Below, piece by piece: positions 1 through 10,703 of a stretch of DNA of 64,000 bases. The position numbers and the translations under genes were made by a program. Numbering within the stretch: the stretch's first letter is position 1; each line of letters begins with the position of its first letter. The DNA is from Cyanophora paradoxa (lineage: Eukaryota; Glaucocystophyceae; Cyanophorales; Cyanophoraceae), in the NCBI GenBank assembly GCA_004431415.1, contig QPMI01000400.1, positions 62,001-126,000 of the forward strand. Reading direction: 5' to 3'. Under the pieces are notes generated by a model, which searched no databases, was not told where the DNA came from, and worked only from the letters and a program-made list of their open reading frames with translations.

Positions 1-2063
1 GGGGTCGAACCTGCACGATCAGGGCCATTCGACGGGCACATGGCACACGAGATGTGCGCGATGTGGTCGCCGCGCGTGTACGAGGACGTCGACAAACTTC
101 GAAACGTGGAAAAGGAAATCCGGCGCGGCTCGCGTATCGTGCGCGGCGCTGACGCTCGGCCTTCGTCGACTGCTTAAGCTGATATCGTTGCATACAGACG
201 TGTGCCAAGTGCAGGAGGGTCGGAGCAACTCTTGGCTGCCACATCAGGTCCCTCCGACCCCTTCGTTATCTCGTGTCTCACTCTGAACGACTCGAATGCA
301 CAGCGCCTGCCCGCGCTCGTACCATTACGCATGCGCGCGAGAGATCGCGACCTTCGACGAGAGCGCTTTCCTCATTGGCTGCCCCAACCACCCCGTCGGG
401 AACCCCAAATCGAAGCAGTCCGTTGCCCCCCAGACGCCACCGAATCTTGGTGCTCGTTTCACTGACTGGGCCACTTCGCATAGGTCCGCTTCGGCTGCCG
501 AGTTGCCGTCGGCATCGCAGTCGGGCGCGGCCTCTAGGGGCAGTCGCAAGCGCAAGCACGGGGCCGGACCGAGCGCGAGCGATTGCTCGGACACGGACGG
601 GCCGGTTCAGCGGCAGCCCCTCGTTCCAGCAGACCTTAACCTTGGAAGTCGAACCAAACCGTCCGTTCCGCCTCCGCGGAGATCGCTGCAGGTCGTCACC
701 AGCGAGCCATCGCCCGCCCCAGCCCCGCCAGCAAAGAATCAAGAGGCTGCCAAGCAGACGGCTCCCGCTGCCTCCGCTGGCGGCGGTTCCGAACCGGACG
801 CTGCTAAGGCCCGCCCCCTCCAGCGTGCACCTGTCCCGCCGCCTCCCCAGACGGCAGCGGCCGCCCCGACGCCGCGTGGCCAGCCCGCGGTGCGAATCTA
901 CTTGGCCCGGCTCGCTTCCTGCGCTCGCCCGACGCACGCGCGCGCAGGGCGAGTTCGCCGCGGGCACGCCGGCGCAGGCGCGGACGCCGCACGGGGCGCG
1001 GGACGAGGGCTTCATCTCCCCCGAGGCCTCCTCCGCCCGCAAGGGCGACGACGCGGCCGGCGAGAAGATCGCCGCCCCGACCCCCGTGCGGCCCCCGCCC
1101 TCTCGGGCGCGCACCGGTGCCCCCGCCTCTGCGAACGCCGTCCCCGCAGGCGCTGAAGGGCGAGGCGGTGGCGGCCGTGTCGGCGGCGGCGGCGGCGGCG
1201 GGGGGGGGCGAGGAGGCGGAGGTCGCGAAGACCCTCTGGTCGTCGGGCGCCGGCTCCCCGCCCCGCTCGAGCTCCTGCACCTCCCCATCCGACGGCTCCC
1301 CGGCCTCCGGTCCGCCCGCCCTTCCTCCCGTCTGCCCGCCCCCTGCCGATCGATGACGCGGGGGCGGCAGCGGGACCGGGCGGGTCGGGCCAGGCGTCGT
1401 CGCCAGCCCACAGCGCGAGCTCTGTGGAGGACCTCGTGCCTCCCCCTGAGGTCCTCCTTTCCGCCGCCCCGCCACACGCGCGCCCGGGGGCGTGAGGCGG
1501 GGGCGGCAGGTGGCGTCGCCGCTGGAGCGGCTGCTGGGGGAGCAGGAGCGGGAGCGGGCGGCGTGCTCCCGGAGCTTCGCGACCGACGCCTTCCGCCTCG
1601 AGAAGCTCTTCCTCGAGCAGCTCGCGCGCGCCACGCACCCGCGCCACCCCCTCTGCCCCGCCCCCGGCCCCGCCATGGGCCCGCCCCGCGCCCCCGGGGC
1701 CGGGGCCCCCGACGAGGCCGCCGGCAGCACGGAGGCCCTCATCTCCAAGTTCATCCACATGCAGGCCCGCCCCGCCCCGCCCCGGCCCGCCCCGGCCCGC
1801 CGCGTCCCCCGCGAGCGGGCGCGCAGGCGGAGATGCACCGGCGGTTCGTGCAGGAGCGGGGCACCCTGCAGCTCTCGCAGAAGTGGCGCCTCAACGGCGC
1901 CTTCGCCTCCTCCGCCCCCGCCGCCTACGCGCCCGCCGACCTCGCCGAGGCCCGCCGCGCCGCCGCGGAGGCGGCCACCTCGGTCCCCTGCGTCCCCTGC
2001 CCCCCGCTCCTCGACTTCTTCTCCCTCGCCGCCGCCCACGCCGGCAAGGGCCCCTCCGCCTAG
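1..2063 (+). CDS. Extended-PHD (ePHD) finger protein, 5' end outside window
   Basis: This is the C-terminal part of a chromatin-reader type protein. Exons 1-138, 198-247 and 304-889 encode an ePHD (zf-HC5HC2H) module, visible as HEMCAMWSP, VYEDVDKLRNVEK, TCAKCRRVGATLGCH, ACPRSYHYACA and the closing Cys/His of IGCPNH. BRPF/JADE/MLL-class proteins use such modules to engage nucleosomes. The rest (exons 948-1085, 1150-1309, 1371-1450, 1510-1764, 1827-2063) is Ala/Pro/Ser-rich and probably disordered. It has one helical stretch (LEKLFLEQL) and a charged tail (MHRRFVQERGTLQLSQKW). The intron 1765-1826 begins GC, not GT. Any first PHD, bromo or SET domain would lie before base 1. The ePHD call is firm; the exact family is open. 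Confidence 0.8.
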
Positions 2064-2236
2064 ATACGACCCCTGCGCCCGCGAGCTGCGCATGCACCCC
2101 TCAAGCGTGAATTCGAATTTCGCAAGCAGCACGTAGACTGCACAGAAAGGGGGGCCAGGGCGGCCGCCTGTTCTGATCTCTTGGTAACAGGCAGCTTTAG
2201 AGCGGGGCGGCCCTCTTGAAATGCGCTCTCCGGAGC

Positions 2237-2856
2237 TTAGCTCGACGCGCCAAGGTCGGAGCGTCGATGCGAGCGTAAAGCCGAGAACAGGGAAGGCAGA
2301 CTCAGGAAGGACCAGCTGCTGCTGTACAGCCACGGGAGCGTGGTGACTAAACAAAAACTGACTTTAATCGCAGTGGTGACAAAAATGAACTGACCTGGAC
2401 ACTTCGCCTTAAGCGCGGCGAGAGAAGTGCTGCACTGCTCCAGCTGCGTCTGAATCTCGATCGAGCGCGCCTTCGTCTGGTTCTCCAAATTCGCAACTGT
2501 GAAAATTCTTATACTCAGCACGTCAACGTGAACAGATAGCTTCATAAAGCGTACGACGGATTGCCTCGTATTCTTTCAAATATGCGATCGTCTCGCGAAG
2601 GAAGCGAGCCTCGCGCTGCAGCCGCTGGCGCGACACCTGCAGATACACACCCAGAACCGCCAGAAGAACCGTGATCACCAGCCTGCAGAAGAGCTTATGG
2701 TGGCGAGGCCAGCAGCCGCGCGCTGCCGCGCGCCGAAGCGCTAGGAATGTCGAGCGACGGCGCTAAGCGTGCCGCCCCAGAGGCATGCCGGCGTGTCGCG
2801 CACCACACCCATGGCAGCCGTCGCCCGATGCCGCACAGAGACGCGGCGGTCCCCAT
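2237..2856 (-). CDS. Small single-pass membrane protein with coiled coil, unknown function
   Basis: The family is not recognised. The ATG at 2856 gives MGTAASLCGIGRRLPWVW. A 5' splice site of the common local form (gtgcgc) then joins to LVITVLLAVLGVYLQV, completing one transmembrane helix. A basic, heptad-like stretch follows (SRQRLQREARFLRETIAYL), then an exon reading NLENQTKARSIEIQTQLEQ and a hydrophobic/Ser-rich tail ending at a TAA. Predicted length is about 140 residues. The N-terminal membrane anchor plus coiled coil suggests an organelle or ER membrane protein, but no targeting assignment is safe. It is transcribed divergently from the secreted lectin-like gene at 3013. The reading of the last exon is uncertain, because the possible intron near 2340-2390 keeps the frame whether or not it is spliced. 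Confidence 0.5.
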
Positions 2857-3012
2857 TTTTTTGCCCAGAAAGGCGCGGAAGGTCGCTCGAGCGTGTGTCC
2901 GCGGTTAGCTAACGATACGCCGACTGCTCGCCAGGCTAGCCCCGTCGAGTTCGAAGCAGTCTCAAGCCGCGTCAAGCGCTGAATTGGGGTACGCGAATCT
3001 TCAGACGCGAAC
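2857..3012. promoter_or_regulatory. Short bidirectional promoter region
   Basis: Only 156 bp separate the two opposite start codons (2856 minus, 3013 plus), so both promoters must fit here or overlap the coding regions. The stretch is less GC-rich than the genes. I see no TATA-like box; a palindromic GCTAGC-type motif occurs around 2905-2945. Confidence 0.5.
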
Positions 3013-3751
3013 ATGAACCGACTCGCGCTCCTGGTCGCAGTGCTCGCAGCCGCATGCGCGGCGGCAGCAGAGCTCGAAGCGGTGTGTCCCAGCATGGACG
3101 AGTTGGCGGCGGGGACGCTGCGCAACGTTGCGAGGAACGGATTCGCGATGGCTTCGACGACGAAGCAGGGCTGTGAGGCGATGAAAGCCATCGACGGCCG
3201 CATGGAGCGCCTGTGGATCTCGAACATGTGCTGGACTGGTCCGACTTGCCGGGCGCGGCTGCTCTGCGCGGCCGCGATCTGAACGTTTGTACGCGCGTGC
3301 AGGATACTACAGCGACGTGCAGGAATCGCCGCGCTGGGTCGTCGATCTCGGCCAGCCGCAGATGATCGAGTCCGCCGCAACCGTCCCCACGGTTCCTCCG
3401 CGCGCGCTGAGGGCTTCGTGCCGCAGATACGTGGAGATCTTCCTGCCTCTCGTGGAGTGCGAGAAGTTCTATCCGAGGGAGGGCGAGCCGCCTCGCTGCA
3501 AGACCGACGGGCCCCCCGCGCAAATCGATTCAAGACGCCCGCTTTCTGTCCGGCTGCTGGGGAGGGACGGGAGCACGGAGGTCAGCCACGTCTTTACAGA
3601 GGGCAGGTACCGGTATTGCCTTAAGGGCCCGATAAGCGTCAAGTTCGTGGAGGTGACGGCGCCGGGGCCCGACCGGCAGCTCGGCCTGGCCGAGGTCCGC
3701 GCGTACGTCTCCCAGGACGCCAAGCCGTACGTGGAGATCAACCGGGGGTAG
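3013..3751 (+). CDS. Secreted F-type lectin / discoidin-like (galactose-binding fold) protein
   Basis: The ATG at 3013 starts a classic signal peptide (residues 1-20, MNRLALLVAVLAAACAAAAE), so the product should enter the secretory pathway. The exon 3013-3238 joins 3303 with phase retained, giving ARNGFAMASTTKQGCEAMK, AIDGRMERLWISNMCW and SPRWVVDLGQPQMIESA. This is the A-x-DG...WxVDLG pattern of F5/8 type C and fucolectin (FTP) sugar-binding domains. The second half has four cysteines and ends with VEVTAPGPDRQLGLAEVRAY, as expected for the last strand of the fold. Length is about 225 residues. A possible small intron near 3383-3426 does not keep the frame, so I read through it. The sugar ligand is unknown. 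Confidence 0.65.
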
Positions 3752-4198
3752 ACCCTGCCGCTGTCCTGGCTCAACGTCGTCCTTCGGCTGCCGCCGCAGC
3801 CCCCCGCCGGGGCCTCATTCAAGCATGCTTTGTCGCTTGGGTGCCGACTCACTGCCGAGCCTCGGGCCGGTCTCGCGAACTCTAAGCTCGTCGTCGCTCG
3901 GCCTGCTTCTTCTTGGCAGCGTTGGCACCGCCCCACCCGCCAAAGATTGCATCTTCCTGTAGACCGCGGCGAATCGTTTTGCGCGCTTGCCGCCAGGGTC
4001 ATGCGAGTCGAGTTTCGTATGCATATTAGTGTGTAAACCATGTGATTGAAACCGGAGGTCTAATGTAGCATAGCTAGCGCGCAAAAAGCATGGGGGGGGG
4101 GCTGAAAACTGCACTCTGCGAGAAGTGGAGGGGTCGCTGCAAAATTTGCCTGGCTGAAGGCGGGCCGGGGGGGCTGGCACTGAAAGCGACGAGAGGGA
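3752..4198. other. Intergenic region between convergent genes
   Basis: Holds the 3' ends of the lectin-like gene (+) and the coiled-coil gene (-). Composition drops from the genes' very high GC. There is a CTAG-rich spot (agctagcgcg near 4071) and a short poly-G run near 4090. No convincing ORF or RNA gene is seen. Confidence 0.5.
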
Positions 4199-6274
4199 TC
4201 AGGGGGTGTCGACACCGTCGAAGGAGCAGGCGGAGGAGGCGGCGGAGGCGGCGGAGGAGGCGGGGGCCGAGGCGGGTCCGCCCTCGGTCTGCAGCTCGGC
4301 CAGCGCCAGCTTCTCGCGCTCGAGCTCCACCTGCCGCCCGCGCCTAAGCGCCGCCCCGGCGCGCGGGGGGCGCAGGCGGGCGGGGCGGGCCCACCTGGGA
4401 GGTCAGCTTGTCCTTCTCGAGGTAGCTCTGGGCGAGCAGGCCCTGAGGGAGGCGTCAGGCGTCTCCTCCTCGAGGCGGGGCGGGGCGGGGCGGGGCGGGG
4501 CGGGGCACCTGCAGGGCCTCGTTCTCGGTCTGGAGGCGGACGACCTCGTTGGCGAGCTCGTCGCGGGCGGCCGCCGCGAGCTCCGCTGCCGCGCGCGCCT
4601 CCTGCAGCTGCCCCCGCAGCCGCTGCGACTCCGTCTCGTAGCGGCGCGAGGCGGAGACCTGGCGGGAGAGCTTGGAGATCTCCTGGTCGAACATGCGCAG
4701 GTGCTGCTGCAGAACGTCCCGCTGCTGCTGCGCCTCCGCCAGCTGCCGCCGCAGCGCCGCCTCCCCGGCCCCGCCCCCGGCCCCCGCCCCGGTCCCCGCC
4801 CCCGCGCCTCCCCGCGCCGCCTCGAGCTCCCTCTCCAGATCCGCCGCCCGCGCCGCCTCCGCCTCGGCGCGCCGCTCCGCCTCCGCCGCCTTCCTCTCCC
4901 ACTCGGCGGCCTGCGCCTGGGCCGCGCTGCTCTGGGCGGCGCGCGCCGCCTCGGCCTGCCGCTCCGCCTCCGCCGCCCGGTGCTCGGCCGCCGAGGCGCG
5001 CTCGCGCTCGGCCGCGAGGGCCTCCTCCGCCGCGACGCGCGCCGCCTCGGCCTCGGCGAGGCGGTTGCTGTCGGCGGCGCGCCGCTCGGCCTCCTCGGCG
5101 CGGGACTGCGCCTCGGCGGCCCGCAGCTCGGCGTCGCGCGCGCAGGCCTCCACCGCCGCCAGCCGCTCGCGCAGCTGCCCCGGGTCGCCGGCGGGCGCGG
5201 CGGGGGGCGCCCCGTGCGCCTCCCTGAGGGCCTGCGCCTCGCGCTCCGCCTCCTCCGCGCGCCTCCTCAGCGCCGCGAGCTCGGCGGCCTGCTCCAGCGC
5301 CTGCGCCTCCCGCTCCTGCTCCCGCGCCGCCAGTCGCGCCTTCTCCGCCTCCGCCGCCTCCGCCTTCGCCTTCACCGCCCGCAGCTCGGTCGTCAGCGAC
5401 CGCAGCAGCAGCTGCGTCTCCATCGCCCCCGTCGGCTGCAGCGGGCTGTGCGCGCCCAGGAACACCGGCTGCGACGCGCGCCGGTCCGGCGAGTTCGGCG
5501 GGGCGCCCGGGTGGCTGCCGGTGAGGACAGGGGAGCCCGAGGCGCTCCCGCAGCAGCTCTGGTCGACCTGCACGGCCACCGCAGCCACCGCACCGGCGGA
5601 TGCGGCGGGCGCAGGCGTCGTCGGGACGGACGCGGAGGAGCCCAACGACGGGCGGAAGGGCGTCCCCGAGAGCGTCCGCGAGATGGGAACGGCGGCGGCC
5701 GGGTTCGGCGACCTGGTCGCGTGGCAGGCCGACGCCGAATGCGCGTGGGCTAACGCCGACGCGACGCCGCTGCTGCCGCCGTCCTGCTGATCCAGCGGGG
5801 TCGGGCTCGCCAGTTCTAGGGTCCTCGAGCTAACCGAAGGACTCCTGCTGTGGATGGGTGTGGAGAGCGGCGTTCCGATTACGCTGTTCGTCTCGATCCT
5901 ATTTAGTTCGAAATCAAGGACCTGCGCGGGGTGTGTGTGTCATTCAGAGCTAGTAGAGGCCCAGGCGCGAGCCCTCGGAGCTGGGATAATTCGGCTGTTC
6001 GAGCGTCTCCGCCCGATTTTACTGCGCGAGCAGTTGTTGCCGACGCACCTCATGCCTCAGCCGCTGCGCGAGCGTCGGCGCGCGCAGACAGGTCACAGCA
6101 AGGCAGAAGGCACCTCCAGCATCTGACTTAGAGCGGTAACATCTGGAGGCGCATTGCCTTGAAGTTCCTCGGAACGTTCGGTCCTGTCCACTTGCTGGGG
6201 CTCCTCGCCCCTGCGACACCAGTTCATGCGGGGGGCAATCAGAACGACCAAAGCCGAGCTGACCTGTCGGCCAT
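4199..6274 (-). CDS. Alanine/glutamate-rich coiled-coil protein
   Basis: Predicted about 540 residues. The chosen ATG at 6274 begins MADR, and successive exons splice in frame through ERSEELQGNAPPDV, MLERLRHEVLDFELNR and IETNSVIGTPLSTPI into a Ser/Pro-rich region and then a long uninterrupted coiled coil (minus strand, roughly 5430-4530). The coil has many Arg/Glu/Ala heptads, for example LLRSLTTELRAVKAKAEAAE and LRRQLAEAQQQRDVLQQHL. The tail exons encode GLLAQSYLEKDKLTSQ and VELEREKLALAELQTE and stop at a TGA (4199-4201). Two C-rich introns separate the last three exons. This architecture is common in centrosomal, golgin and flagellar structural proteins, and nothing specific enough to choose among them is visible. 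It is divergent from the CS-domain gene at 6806. Confidence 0.65.
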
Positions 6275-6805
6275 CCCCGTCTTCTTTCCACTCTTCTAGG
6301 GCTCAATCAAGGGGCTCCAAAGAAGGCCAGCAACACCTCGGGAATCGCCCGTCGCCAAGCTGCCAAAGATGATGAGTCCTCAATCAAGCGTCGGGCGGAC
6401 AAGCAGTGCTCGACGAGCTAAAAACGGTTGCTCACAGTTCGACACTGACTGCGAGGACCAGACCGGTCGACGTTCTCGAGCACCCGAACGAAGGGGGAAG
6501 TCGATAGCTAACCGCTGACAAGCCGAGCGTGTTCTTCCTGAACTAGTAGAGTATCAAGTCGAGCCGGCGAGCGCGCTTCTCGGGCTAACTGCCACGACAA
6601 TTTTGGGCTACCCCCCAGCGGCGACTGTCTCGGACTACTACTGTGCCATTTTCCAAAGGCGATCGGCGCCGTATCCGCGCAATTCGCTGTAATCGGTGCG
6701 TCTGCTAGCTGCGCGGCCCGCCCCTGGTAGTTCGTCGACGCTGCTCGCCGACGCCTTGTTCATTCGCAGTTCAAGGCCTAGCAAGGAGTCGCGGTCGTCG
6801 CCTCG
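6275..6805. promoter_or_regulatory. Divergent promoter region, about 530 bp
   Basis: Lies between opposite start codons at 6274 and 6806. It is clearly less GC-rich than the flanking genes and contains several stop codons in every frame. No known motif is recognised; part of it may be 5' UTR. Confidence 0.45.
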
Positions 6806-9800
6806 ATGGTCCTCATATCGTCGCTAGAGGTGACTGCGACACGCGCGCGTACACGCCTCGCGACCTGCTGAACGCGTGCAGCCGGAGCATCGAATAGTGA
6901 GGGAGGGCGATTCCCTCGCGGTGCACGTCCTATTGCCAGATCGTGACTCTGGCGCCGGTATCAAAGTTCATGTCGAAGAGCGCCAGCTCGTTCTCGACGA
7001 TGGGGACGCTCTCTACCTCGAACTCCATCTGCCAGAAAGCGTCGTGGCGGATCGGAAGAAAGCCATGTTCCTAAAGGGCTCTGTCCGCTCACTCCGCTCC
7101 ACGCCTTACTTTCTGTCCGCTCACGCCCTTGGCAGAAGACGCTCAGGATCGTTCTGCCCATCGCCGGCGCTGGTGAAGACCAGGCGGCCCCTTCCTCTCC
7201 TGCGAAGCCTCCACCTGCGCCCGCGGCCTCGCCGAAGGGGTCGCAGCCCGCGGCCGCCGCAGAGAAGCCCGCCTCACCCGCTGCACCACCCAAGGCGGCC
7301 CAAAGCGCCCCGGCGGCCAAGCCACAGCCATCGGCTGCCCCCGTGACGCCGCCCCCTGCCTCCCCCACTGCAGCGGCTGCGAAACCCGCCGCCGGGCCTG
7401 CGAAGGCAGCGGTTTCGCCGGGGAAGGGAGCGGGGGCAGCGGGGGAGGCCGCCAAGTCAGCGAAGGGAGGCAAAGCCGACGACAGGGCATCGGCCTCGAC
7501 GGCCGCCCAGGCCCAAGCACCGCCGCCTCCCGCTCCAAATGGAGCCCCTCAGGCCTCCGCCAACCAAGCAGCCTCTCCAAAATCGGATGCGAAGCATGGC
7601 GCGTTCTCCGCGCCCGCCGCAGCAGCGCAAGGGCGCGGCGCCACCGCGGCCGCCGCCGCTGCCGCCGCGACCCCCGCCCCAGCCCCCGCCGCGGCCCCGG
7701 CGTCTGCCCCGGCCGGCGCATCGGGGCCGGGCGAGGGGCAGGCGGCGGGGCGGGGAAGGGGAAGGTGCCGGCGGGAGGCGCGCGGGGCCTCGCGGTCGTC
7801 CCCGCCAACAGCGTGCGCGGGGGCGCCAGGGGCGCGCCGCGCCGCGCGGCGGCGAGGGCTCTGACGCCGGCGATCGCGGCAGGCGGTGAAGCTCTCGCAG
7901 AGCGGGGACGCGGTGGTCGTATCGTGCCGCCTCGCCGGCCTGCGGTCAGACAGCGTGCGGACGTCGCTGGCGGCTGACGAGGGCGGCGTGGAGGTGCACA
8001 TGCGAGACACCCTCGGCAAGGCCCACTCCTTCACCCTCCGCCTCCCCGCCGGGCACCGCCTCGACACCACCCCCACCCTGTCCGCCCCCACCGCCCCGCC
8101 TCGTCTCGCCCCGCCCGCCTTCCTCATCGCCCCCCAGGTCCTTCAACCCCAAGAACGGGACCCTCACCTTCAGTGCGCGGGACCCGCCCCGGGGGCCGGC
8201 GCGGTCCTGCCCTGAGCCCCGCCGCAGAGAAGCTCGACCCCAAGGGTGCCCCGTGGCCCCTGCAGGACGAGAAGAAGGTCGGGCCGAGCCCCTCCGCCAG
8301 CGGACCAGGCTGATCCGCGTTGAACCCGCCGCAGGGCAAGCAGGAGCCTCCGGCCGCGGCCGCAAAGGCCGCCCCGGCGCCCCCCGCCGCTTCCCCGCCT
8401 CCCACCTCCCCGCTGGCCTCCTCGTCGCCGCCCAGCGGGTCCCCGAGCGGGTCGCCGCCCCCCGTCGGCGGCGCCCGCCGCCCCTCCATCCTTAAGACGG
8501 GCGACCGCCCCGTGACGCCCAAGGGTGGTGCGACTCGCCGCCCCTGCCGCGCCGGCGTGCAGCCGACGGTCGCCGCGCAGAGGTGCACGTGCACTTCGCC
8601 TCGACGTGCGACACGGTAACCTTCGCCCGCTCCTCGCCCCCCGCCGTCCTCCCCCGCTCCTCCCCGCCGCCCTCGGCCCGCCTCCCCTCTGGCTCGCCCC
8701 CTCCGCTGGTCTCCCTGGGCCCCGCGGCCGTCCCCGCGGCGGCCGCGGCCCCCGTGGCCTCCTCGACGGCCGCGCCGGCCGCGGCGACTGCTGCGCCGGG
8801 CGCGGCGCCGGCGGGCGAGAAGGAGAAGGCGAAGAAGAAGCGGAAGAAGAAGAAGAAGAAGGCCGCGGGGGAGGCCGCCGCCGGCGCCGAGGAGGAGGAG
8901 AGCGGCGAGGAGGACGGCGAGGAGCCGCCCTCCCCGACCGCCCCCGCCCCCGCCCCCGCCCGGCCCGCCACCGCGCCCGCCCGCTCGGCGGCCGCGCCCG
9001 CCGCCGAGACAAGGCCCGCCTCCGCACCGGCAGCACCTGCCGCGAAGGCGGCGGCACCGGCGGCGAAGGCCACAGCGCCCGAAGCAAAGGCGGCGGCACC
9101 GGCGGCGAAGGCCGCAGCGCCCGAAGCAAAAGCGGCGACACCGGCAGAGCAGGCCACCGCAGCGCCAGCAGCAAGCACGGGGAGCGCCGCAGCAGCTGCA
9201 GCCAAGGCGGCCGGGGCAGCGGCAGCCAAGGCGGCGGCGCCAGGGGCGAGGGCCGGCGTACCCCCAGAGGCAGCCTCCGGCAAGGGCGCCTCCCCGAAGG
9301 CGGCTGCGCCGGCGGAGAAGCCGGCGGAGGCAGCGGGGAAGCAGGCCCCGCCGGCCGCCGCCGCGACCGCCTCCTCCCCGAAAGGCGCCGACTCGCCGAA
9401 GCCGGGCGCCCCGGCGCAGCCGGCGAAGGCGGCGCCCGCGGCGCCCGCGGCGCAGCCGGCGGCGGCGGCGAGCCCGAGGCGGGAGCCCGAGGCGGCGCGC
9501 GAGGCGGCGGCCACGCCGGCGCAGCCCAAGGCCGACGGGGCGGACAAGGCCGCCCCCGGGGCAACGTCGGCGGTGGTCTCGGGGAAGGGGCCGGGGCCGG
9601 CGGGGCCGGAGGTGCGGAAGCTGGTGGACGAGCTGAGCTGGCGGGAGCAGACGGCGAAGCCGCTCCCCAGCGTGGACCTCGCCTACCAGGTGCCCGGCGC
9701 CCCCCGGCCCCGCCGGCCCCGCGGCGTGCAGCGCCGATGAGCGGGGGGGGCAGCACGTGACGGCGCGGGAGGTGCTGGACGTGGCGCGGCACCTGCCGGG

Positions 9801-10389
9801 CGCCTGCCTCGCCGCCTCCCTCCGCGGCCTCCCTGTCGGCGACAGTGCGCCCGGCCCGCCGCCCGCCCGCGCCGGCCTCGGGGTCTGAGGGGGCGGGGCG
9901 GCAGAGGGGGCGAGGGTGCTGGCGGAGGCGATCAAGGGGGCGCGGGAGGGCCACGGGCGGCTGGAGGAGCTCTGCCTGGCGGACGCGGGGCTGGGGCGGC
10001 AGGGCCTGGAGGAGCTCGGGCCGGCCCTCGCGCTGCTCCCGTCCCTGCGCCGCGTCGACCTCGACGACAACGACCTCGCCGGCGGCTTCCCCGCCCTCGG
10101 CCCCTTGGCTTCCCTCCCCGCCCTCCGCGCACTCTCCCTCGCCAACACCGGTGCCCCCCGCGTTGCGCCCCGCCGGGCCCCGCTCACGATGGCGCCGGGG
10201 GCAGGGATGCGGGACGCGGACGCGCAGGCGCTGGCGGTGGCGCTGGCGCGGCGGCCGGTGGAGGCGGCCTTCGCGGAGCACCCGCTCGCCGTCGACGTCT
10301 CGAGCAACCTCGCCCTCACCGACCTCGGCCGACAGCCGCTCCTCGGCCTCACCCGCCTCCGCTCCGACGTCTCCATCACCGGCATCTAG
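6806..10389 (+). CDS. PIH1/CS-like domain protein with Ala/Lys-rich linker and C-terminal leucine-rich repeats
   Basis: The ATG at 6806 (MVLISSLE) splices to PEHRIVREGDSLAVHV... ending KKAMFLKGS|KTLRIVLPI. This strand pattern and the closing K-x-L-x-(V/I)-LP match the CS-like C-terminal domain of PIH1/Kintoun axonemal-dynein assembly factors. A second CS-like unit lies at about 7887-8170 (AVKLSQSGDAVVVSCRL, HSFTLRLPAGHRLDT) and a short third one at about 8583 (VHVHFASTCDTVTF). Between and after them are Pro/Ala-rich linkers, a Lys-only patch, an acidic patch, and an Ala-Lys repeat (AAPAAKA/APEAKA, 9030-9170) reminiscent of linker histone tails. The last exons carry leucine-rich repeats (LEELCLADAGL, LRRVDLDDNDL, LRALSLANTG) to a TAG at 10389, with a second in-frame TAG two codons later. 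A role in flagellar dynein assembly is an inference. Confidence 0.6.
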
Positions 10390-10703
10390 ATCTAGCCGCG
10401 GCCGGGCCCCGCCCCGCCCGCCCGCAGTCGGTAGAGCTCGCGTGCGCTGCTAATCGCTGTCAGAACCTGTGAATCTCTGATTGCGCGATTGATAGGCGCC
10501 CTGGGGGGCGCCCTGGCTATGATTTCGAGACCGCGCTGCAGGTCTAGGGCGCCCTGCAGGCTGCAGCTGGCTTCCGATTTCGATTTCGATTTCGGAATTC
10601 TTTGTTTTCTCCAGCTTTCACCCCCCTCCCTCGCAGCCGGGTACCAGTTCGCGGCGGATATCTCGCGCCTCGATCGAAGCCAGCGGCCCTGCACAGCCGA
10701 ACC
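10390..10703. other. Intergenic region upstream of pyruvate kinase gene
   Basis: About 314 bp between tandem genes. It contains a small tandem array of gatttc units (about 10577-10600) and a direct pair of gcgccctg motifs. It presumably carries the pyruvate kinase promoter. No ORF of note. Confidence 0.45.

Noticed and set aside
804-2354. Very long minus-strand and other-frame ORFs (hundreds of codons) throughout the window
   Set aside because: They are antisense or shifted shadows of GC-rich exons, full of Arg/Ala/Gly/Pro. The sense frames carry domain motifs and proper splice sites.
3383-3426. A second intron in the lectin-like gene
   Set aside because: It has a ctgag branch-like motif and ends gcag, but removal breaks the frame into YVEIFLP, so read-through was preferred.
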